The position numbers were made by a program, and so were the translations under genes. Shown piece by piece: positions 58,216 to 64,000 of a stretch of 64,000 bases of DNA. The notes under the pieces were generated by a model that saw nothing but the letters and a program-made list of their open reading frames with translations, was not told where the DNA came from and did not search any database. The DNA is from Ehretia macrophylla (taxonomy: Eukaryota > Streptophyta > Magnoliopsida > Boraginales > Ehretiaceae). Positions within the stretch are counted from its first letter, which is position 1; the number at the start of each line of letters is the position of its first letter. The stretch covers positions 82,093,190 through 82,157,189 of the forward strand of contig CM075769.1 in the NCBI GenBank assembly GCA_037974665.1, given 5' to 3'.

Positions 58216-58772
58216 GTCATGTTGTGGGTAGAATTCCTTTTTGTGTTAACGGTTCACAGTCCCAGCCTAGAGAGATGGCTCATTCAGAAGGCCCAATGGG
58301 CTTAACAACAACCCATCCGCTTCAACAACGCAGCATCCTCGCAAGATGTGATATCGATGCATTGTAGCGCCCTCTAATGTCTCGCGAGTAAGGTTTTTGT
58401 CCTTTTAAAAGCTCACGACGTACGATCCGGGAAGGAAAAACAGAGCTTAATAAGAAAAGTGGCCCGAAACTGATAAAAATGTTCAATTTCGGGCTCCAAA
58501 AAGGGCACAGCGAGCAACCTGCTGCGCTCGTCGTAGAGCTCTTGGAGAGCTTTCCAACGATATGCTGTGCGCCACGTAACTTCTTACGGATCAAAAGTTA
58601 AGGGCACCGTAGCGACGGAGACCTGGTCATAAGCCCTACGCCCTCGGTTTGCTGGCCCAGCCTCCACGTGAAGCGAAGTTGTCTTGCCCTAGGTGCCGTG
58701 GGATTGGATAATAGAAATGTGGTAGATAAAGTATCTTGGCAACACTAACCGGAGGAAAAAAAATTGAAAAGA

Positions 58773-58890
58773 GGGGTGCAACACGAGGACTTCCCAGGGG
58801 TCACCTATTCTAGTACTACTCTCGCCCAAGCACGCTTAACTTCGGAGTTCTGATGGGATCCGGTGCATTAGTGCTGGTATAATCGCACCC
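58773..58890 (-). rRNA. 5S rRNA: 5S rRNA gene, copy 88 (1-nt deletion)
   Basis: 118 nt: one C of C91-95 lost (C box). Also G85A and G82A (C box), C10U. T-type flank. Confidence 0.95.
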
Positions 58891-59447
58891 GTCATGTTAG
58901 GGGTAGAATTCCTTTTTGTGTTAAAGGTTCACAGTCCCAGCCTAGAGAGATGGCCCATTCAGAAGGCCCAATGGGCTTAACAACAACCCATCCGCTTCAA
59001 CAATGCACCATCCTCGCAAGACGTGATATCAACACATTGTAGCGCCCTCTAATGTCCCGATACTTTGGGTGTCGGCCTTTTAACAGCTCACGATGTACGA
59101 TCTGGGACGAAAAAACACAGCTTAATAAGAAAAGTGGCCCGAAACTGATGAAAACGTTCGATTTTGGGCTCCAAAAAGGGCACAGCAAGCAAGCTGCTGT
59201 GCCCGTCGTAGAGCTCTCGTACAGCTTTCCAACGGTATGCTGTGCGCCGTGTAACTCCTTACGAATCAAAAGTTATGGGCTCCGGAGCGAAGGAGACCTG
59301 GTCACAAGCCCTACGCCCTCGGTTTGTTGGCCCAGCCTCCACGTGAAGCGAAGTTGTCTTGCCCAAGGTGCCGTGGGATTCGATAATAGAAATGTGGTGG
59401 ATAAAGTGTCTTGGGAACCCTAACCGGAGAAAAAAAAAATGAAAAGG

Positions 59448-59566
59448 GGGGTGCAACACGAGGACTTCCCAAGGGGTCACCCATCCTAGTACTACTCTCG
59501 CCCAAGCACACTTAACTTCGGAGTTCTGATGGGATTCGGTGCATTAGTGCTGGTATGATCGAACCC
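59448..59566 (-). rRNA. 5S rRNA: 5S rRNA gene, copy 89
   Basis: C95U (C box), C57U (A box), G31A, G5U. T-type flank. Confidence 0.97.
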
Positions 59567-60123
59567 GTCATGTTGGGGGTAGAATCCCTTTTTGTGTTAA
59601 CAGTTGACAGTCCCAGCCTCGAAAGATGGCCCATTCAGAAGGCCCAATGGGCTTAACAACAACACATCCGCTTCAACAATGCAGTATCCTAGCAAGACGT
59701 GATATCGAAGCATTGTAGCGCCCTCTAATGTCCCACGAATAAGGTTGTCGTCCTTTTAACAGCTCACGACGTACAAACCGGGACGGAAAAACATAGCTTA
59801 ATAAGAAAAGAGGCCCCAAACTGACGAAAACGTTTGATTTTAGGCTCCAAAAAGAGCACAGTGAGCAAGCTTGCTGCGCCAGTCGTAGAGCTCTCTGAGA
59901 GCTTTCCAATGGTATGCTGTGTGCCGCGTTACTCCTTATAGATCAAAAGTTATGTGCACCGGAGTGATAGAGACCTGCTCACAAGCCCTACGCCCTCGGT
60001 TTACGGGCCCACCCTCCACGTGAAGCGAAGTTGTCTTGCCAAAGGTGCCGTGGTATTCGATTACAGAAATGGGGTGGATAAAGTGTCTTGGCAACCCTAA
60101 CCGGAGGAAAAAATTTGAAAAGG

Positions 60124-60242
60124 GGCGTGCAACACGAGGACTTCCCAGGGGGTCACCCATCCTAGTACTACTCTCGCCCAAGCACGCTTAACTTCGGTGT
60201 TCTGATGGGATCCGGTGCATTAGTGCCGGTATGATCGCACCC
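60124..60242 (-). rRNA. 5S rRNA: 5S rRNA gene, copy 90
   Basis: C117G, U45A, A16G. Control boxes intact; C117G breaks the helix I pair with G2. T-type flank. Next full gene is 1210 bp away. Confidence 0.97.
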
Positions 60243-60752
60243 GTCATGTTGGGGGTAGAATTCCTTTTTGTGTTAACGGTTCACAGTCGCAGCCTAGAGA
60301 TATTGCCCATTCAGAAGGCCCAATGGGCTTAACAACAACCCATCCGCTTCAACAACGCAGCATCCTCGCAAGACGTGATATCGACGCATTGTAGGGCCCT
60401 CTAATGTCCCGCGGGTAAGGTTTTCGTCCTTTTAAATGCTCACGACGTACGTTCCGGGACGGAAAAACAGAGCTTAATAAGAAAAGTGGCCCGAAACTAA
60501 TGAAAACGTTCGATTTTGGATTCCAAAAAGGACACAGCGAGCAAGCTGATGCGCCCGTCGTAGAACTCCCGGAGTGCTTTCCAACGGTATGATGTGCGCC
60601 GCGTAACTCCTTACAGATTAAAAGTTATGGGCAGCTGAGCGACGGAGACCTGGTCATAAGCGCTACGCCCTCGGTTTGCGGGCCTAGCCTCCACGTGTAG
60701 CGGAGGTGTCTTGCCCAAGGTGCTGTGGGATTCGATAATAGAAATGTGGCGG

Positions 60753-60776
60753 ATTAGTGCTGGTATGATCGCACCC
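60753..60776 (-). pseudogene. 5S rRNA gene fragment, copy 91 (5' 24 nt only)
   Basis: Spacer sequence GAAATGTGGCGG joins the 5S gene at RNA position 24 (ATTAGTGC on plus), with AT shared by both sides. About 142 bp, covering the end of the spacer, the terminator and RNA 25-119, are deleted. The 24 remaining nt match the consensus and a full T-type flank follows, but no internal control box remains. Not expected to be transcribed. Confidence 0.95.
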
Positions 60777-61333
60777 GTCATGTTGGGGGTAGAATTCCTT
60801 TTTGTGTTAACAGTTCACAGTCCCAGCCTAGAGAGATGGCCAAATAAGAAGGCCCAATGGGCTTAACAACAACCCATCCGCTTCAACAACTCAGCATCCT
60901 CACAAGATGTGATATCGGCGCATTGTAGCGCCCTCTAATGTCCAGCGAGTAACGTTGTCGTCCTTTTAAAAGCTCACGACGTACGTTCCGGGACAGAAAA
61001 ACAAAGCTTAATAAGAAAAGTGGCCCGAAACTGATGATAACTTTCGATTTTGCCCTCCAAAAAGGGCACAGCGAGCAAGCTGCTGCGCCCGTCATAGAGC
61101 TCTCAGAGAGCATTCCAACGGTAGGTTGTACGCCACGTAACTCCTTACGGATCAAAAGTTATGGGCACCGGAGCGACGTAGACCTGGTCACATGCCCTAC
61201 GCCCTCGGTTTGCGGGTCCAGCCTCTATGAGAAGCGAAGTTGTCTTGCCCAAGGTGCCGTGGGATTCGATAATAGAAATGTGGTGGATAAAGTATCTTGG
61301 CAACCCTAACCGATGCAAAAAAAATTGAAAATG

Positions 61334-61452
61334 GTAGTACAACAGGAGGACTTCCCAGGGGGTCATCCTACCTAGTACTACTCTCGCCCAAGCACGCTTA
61401 ACATCGGAGTTCTGATGGGATCCGGTGCATTTGTGCTGGTATGATCGCACCC
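61334..61452 (-). rRNA. 5S rRNA: 5S rRNA gene, copy 92
   Basis: C118A, C117U, C114U, G108C, G87A, U84A and A83U (C box), A50U (A box), U21A. T-type flank. The gene-proximal T run is weak. Confidence 0.96.
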
Positions 61453-62008
61453 GTCATGTTGGGGGTATAATTCCTTTCTGTGTTAACGGTTCACAGTCCC
61501 AGCCTAGAGAGATGGCCCATTCAGAAGGCCCAATGGGCTTAACAATAACCCATCTGCTTCAACAACGAAGCATCCTCGCAAGACGTGATATAGACGCATT
61601 GTAGCGCCCTTTAATATCCCGCGAGTAAGGTTGTCGTCCTTTTAAAAGCTCACGACGCACGATCCGGTAAGGAAAAACAGAGCATAATAAGAAAAGTGGC
61701 CTGAAACTGATGAAAACGTTCTATTTTGGGCTCCAAAAATGGCACAGCGTGCAAGCTACTACGCCCATCGTAGACCCCTTGGAGTGCTTTCCAACGGTAT
61801 GTGGTGCGCCGCGTAATTCCTTACGGATCAAAAGTTATGGGCACCGGAGCGACAGAGACTTGGTCACAAGCCCTACGCCCTCAGTTTGCGGGCCCATCCT
61901 CCACGTGAAGCGAAGTTGTCTTGCCCAAGGTGCCATGGGATTCGATAATAGAAATGTGGTGGATAAAGTATCTTGCAACCCTAAACGTAGGAAAAAAAAT
62001 TGAAAAGG

Positions 62009-62127
62009 GGGGTGCAAAATGCGGACTTCCCAGGGGGTCACCCATCCTAGTACTACTCTCGCCCGAGCACGCTTAATTTCGGAGTTCTAATGAGATCCGG
62101 TGCATTAGTGCTGGTATGATCGCACCC
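62009..62127 (-). rRNA. 5S rRNA: 5S rRNA gene, copy 93
   Basis: G110U, G108A, U106G, U63C and G51A (A box), C39U, C35U. T-type flank. Confidence 0.97.
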
Positions 62128-62685
62128 GTCATGTTGGGTGTAGAATTCCTTTTTGTGTTAACAGTTCACAATCCCAGCCAAGAGAGATTGCCCAATCAGA
62201 AGGCCCAATGGGTTTAACAACAACCCATCTACTTCAACAACGCAGCATCCTCGCAAGACGTGATATCGACGCATTGTACGACCCTCTAATTTCCCGCGAG
62301 TAAGGTTGTTGTCCTTTTAACAGCTCACGACGTACGATCCGGGATGGGAAAACAGAGCTTAATAAGAAAAGTGTCCCGAAACTGATGAAAATGTTCAATT
62401 TTGGGCTCCAAAAACGGCAAAGCAAGCAAGCTTGCTACCCCCGTCGTAGAGCTCTCGGAGAACTTTACAACGGTACGCTGTGCGCCGCGTAACTTCTTAC
62501 GGATCAGACCTTATGGGCACCGGAGCGACGGAGACCTGGTAACAAGCCCTACGCCCTTGGTTTGCGGGCCCAGCCTCCACGTGAAGTGAAGTTGTCTTGC
62601 CCAAGGTGCCGTGGCATTCGATAATAGAAATGTGGTGGATAAAGTATCTTGGAAACCCTAACCGGGGTAAAAAAAATTGAAAAGA

Positions 62686-62804
62686 GGGGTGCAACACGAG
62701 GACTTCCTAGGGGGTCACCCATTCTAGTACTACTGTCGCCCAAGCACGCTTACCTTCGGAGTTCTGATGGGATCCGGTGCATTACTGCTGGTATGATCGC
62801 ACCC
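62686..62804 (-). rRNA. 5S rRNA: 5S rRNA gene, copy 94
   Basis: G97A and G82A (C box), G70C (IE), U52G (A box), C20G. T-type flank. Confidence 0.97.
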
Positions 62805-63360
62805 GTCATGTTGGGGGTAGAATTCCTTTTTGTGTTAACGGTTCACTGTCCCAGCCTAGAGAGATGGCCCATTCAGAAGGCCCAATGGGCTTAACAACAA
62901 CCCATCCGCTTCAACAACGCAGCATCCTCGCAAGACGTGATATCGACACATTGTAGCGCCCTCTAATGTCTCGCGAGTAAGGTTGTCGTCCTTTTAAAAG
63001 CTCACGACGTACGATCCGGGACAAAAAAACAGAGCTTAATAAGAAAAGTGGCCCGAAACTGATGAAAACATTCGAATTTAGGCTCCAACAAGGGCACAGC
63101 AAACAAGCATGATGCCCCCGTCATAGAGCTTTCGGAGAGCTTTCCAACAGTATGCTGTGCGCTCGTAACTCGTTACGGATCAAAAGTTATGGGCACCGGA
63201 GCGACAGAGACTTGTTCACAAGCCCTACGCCCCGATTTGCGGGCCCAGCCTCCACGTGATGCGAAGTTGTCTTGCCCAAGGTGCTGTGGGATTCGATAAT
63301 AGAAATGGGGTGGATAAAGTATCTTGGCAACCCTAACCGGAGCAAAAAATATTAAAAATG

Positions 63361-63479
63361 GGGGTACAACACGAGGACTTCCCAGGGGGTCACCCATCCT
63401 AGTACTACTCTCACCCAAGCACGCTTAACTTCGGAGTTCTGATGGGATCCCGTGCATTAGTGCTTGAATGATCGCACCC
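63361..63479 (-). rRNA. 5S rRNA: 5S rRNA gene, copy 95
   Basis: C114U, C67U (IE), C29G, C15A, A13U. T-type flank. Last gene in the window. Confidence 0.97.
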
Positions 63480-64000
63480 GTCATGTTGGGGGTAGAATTT
63501 CTTTTTGTGTTAACGGTTCATAGTCCCAGCCTAGAGAGATGGCCCATTCTGAAGGCCCAATGGGCTTAACAACAACACATCCGCTTCAACAACGCAGCAT
63601 CCTCGCAAGACGTGATATCGACGCATTGTAGGGCCCTCTAATGTCCCACGATTACGGTTGTCGTCCTTTTAACAGCTTACGACGTACGATCCAGGACAGA
63701 AAAATAGTGCTTAATAAGAAAAGTGGCCCGAAACTGATGAAAACGTTTGATTTTAGGCTCCACAAAGGGCACAACGAGCAAGCTTGCTGCCCCCATCGTA
63801 GAGCTCTCGGAGAGCTTTCCAATGGTATGCTGTGCGCCGCGTTACTCCTTACAGATCAAAAGTTATGGGAACCAGAGCGACGGAGACTTGGTCATAAGCC
63901 CTGCGCCCTCGGTTTGCGGGCCCAGCCTCCACGTGAAGCGAAGTTGTCTTCCCAAGGTGCCGTGGGATTCGATAATAGAAATATGGTGGATAATGTATCT
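63480..64000 (-). repeat. Partial 5S spacer at right edge
   Basis: First 521 bp of the spacer after copy 95, T type, with the usual hairpin, AGAGCTCT and CACGTG landmarks. It stops about 36 bp short of where the next gene would begin, so the array continues beyond the window. Confidence 0.95.

Larger units (their letters stand above)
1..64000 (-). repeat. Head-to-tail plant 5S rDNA tandem array
   Basis: The whole window is one tandem array with a modal period of 676-677 bp. Each unit read on the minus strand is: promoter-proximal spacer, 119-bp 5S gene, T-rich terminator, long spacer. No unit is inverted. There are 93 full genes, two gene fragments and one site where a gene is missing. Irregular gene-to-gene spacings are 657 bp (after copy 13), 929 (after 16), 975 (65 to 67), 668 (after 75), 662 (after 85) and 1210 (90 to 92). 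Spacers contain no RNA gene or coding sequence that I can support. Three promoter-side spacer types (T, G, B; see summary) are interspersed. T prevails from 0 to 41 kb and from 57 to 64 kb, G from 43 to 56 kb, and B is scattered. Separate 5S arrays of this kind are standard in angiosperm nuclear genomes. Confidence 0.98.

Noticed and set aside
1-64000. Hundreds of short open reading frames of 60-169 codons on both strands
   Set aside because: They recur once per repeat unit in the same places, overlap the 5S gene or spacer, change start and frame between units, and resemble no protein family I know. They are stop-poor frames of a tandem repeat, not genes.
1-64000. 5S-derived retroelement (Cassandra-type terminal repeats contain 5S-like sequence)
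   Set aside because: Genes are complete with terminators, spaced every 676-677 bp without terminal repeats, primer site, polypurine tract or target-site duplications.
1-64000. CRISPR array
   Set aside because: Repeats are 676-677 bp units with an rRNA gene, not short direct repeats with unique spacers.
1-64000. Linked 35S rDNA, tRNA or snRNA genes in the spacers
   Set aside because: No 18S, 5.8S or 25S segment and no tRNA-like A/B box pair with cloverleaf was recognised in the spacers.

Overview
The window is a plant 5S ribosomal DNA tandem array from end to end. I count 93 full-length 5S rRNA genes and two 5' fragments. All are on the minus strand, head to tail, usually one every 674-679 bp (119-bp gene plus a spacer of about 557 bp). 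The gene matches the angiosperm 5S rRNA type: it starts GGGUGCGAUC, has the A box, IE and C box at RNA positions 50-64, 67-72 and 80-97, and ends GCACCCC followed by T runs. This places the window in a nuclear genome of a flowering plant. I cannot name the family. No array border, 35S rDNA, tRNA, protein gene or intact transposon is visible. The window opens inside a spacer (1-80) and closes inside one (63480-64000).

Layout. From 0 to 10.3 kb the period is regular except for a 20-bp spacer deletion near 8.4 kb. From 10.3 to 11.1 kb one 5S gene is missing and a spacer fragment of about 313 bp is repeated directly. The 11-28 kb stretch is regular; most copies at 10-18 kb carry C117U, and copies 34 and 35 form a near-identical pair. 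From 30.1 to 36.9 kb there is a five-unit higher-order repeat (3382 bp). From 39.5 to 54 kb the array is a mosaic of short higher-order repeats (two, three or more units). This mosaic is rich in a gene variant with GG30-31 changed to AU and includes a 39-nt gene fragment at 44.0 kb. The 54-64 kb stretch is ordinary except for a 24-nt gene fragment at 60.75 kb.

Conventions: copies are numbered 1-95 by position (66 and 91 are fragments). Variants are given in RNA numbering (G1 = the gene's highest plus-strand coordinate) against the window consensus, to which copy 83 is identical. Promoter flank types: T has plus-strand GTTGGGGGTAG just beyond the gene, G has GGTGGGGGTAG, and B has TTGAGGGCACAATTCC. 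All variant lists were read by eye.

What the array suggests: the copies are strongly diverged for 5S rDNA. Only one of 93 equals the consensus and about 15 have all three internal control boxes unaltered. Recurrent changes fall at CpG and CHG sites. This looks like a methylated, weakly homogenised and perhaps largely silent array, with local turnover recorded as higher-order repeats. No new gene system is visible; the novelty is in the structure of the array.
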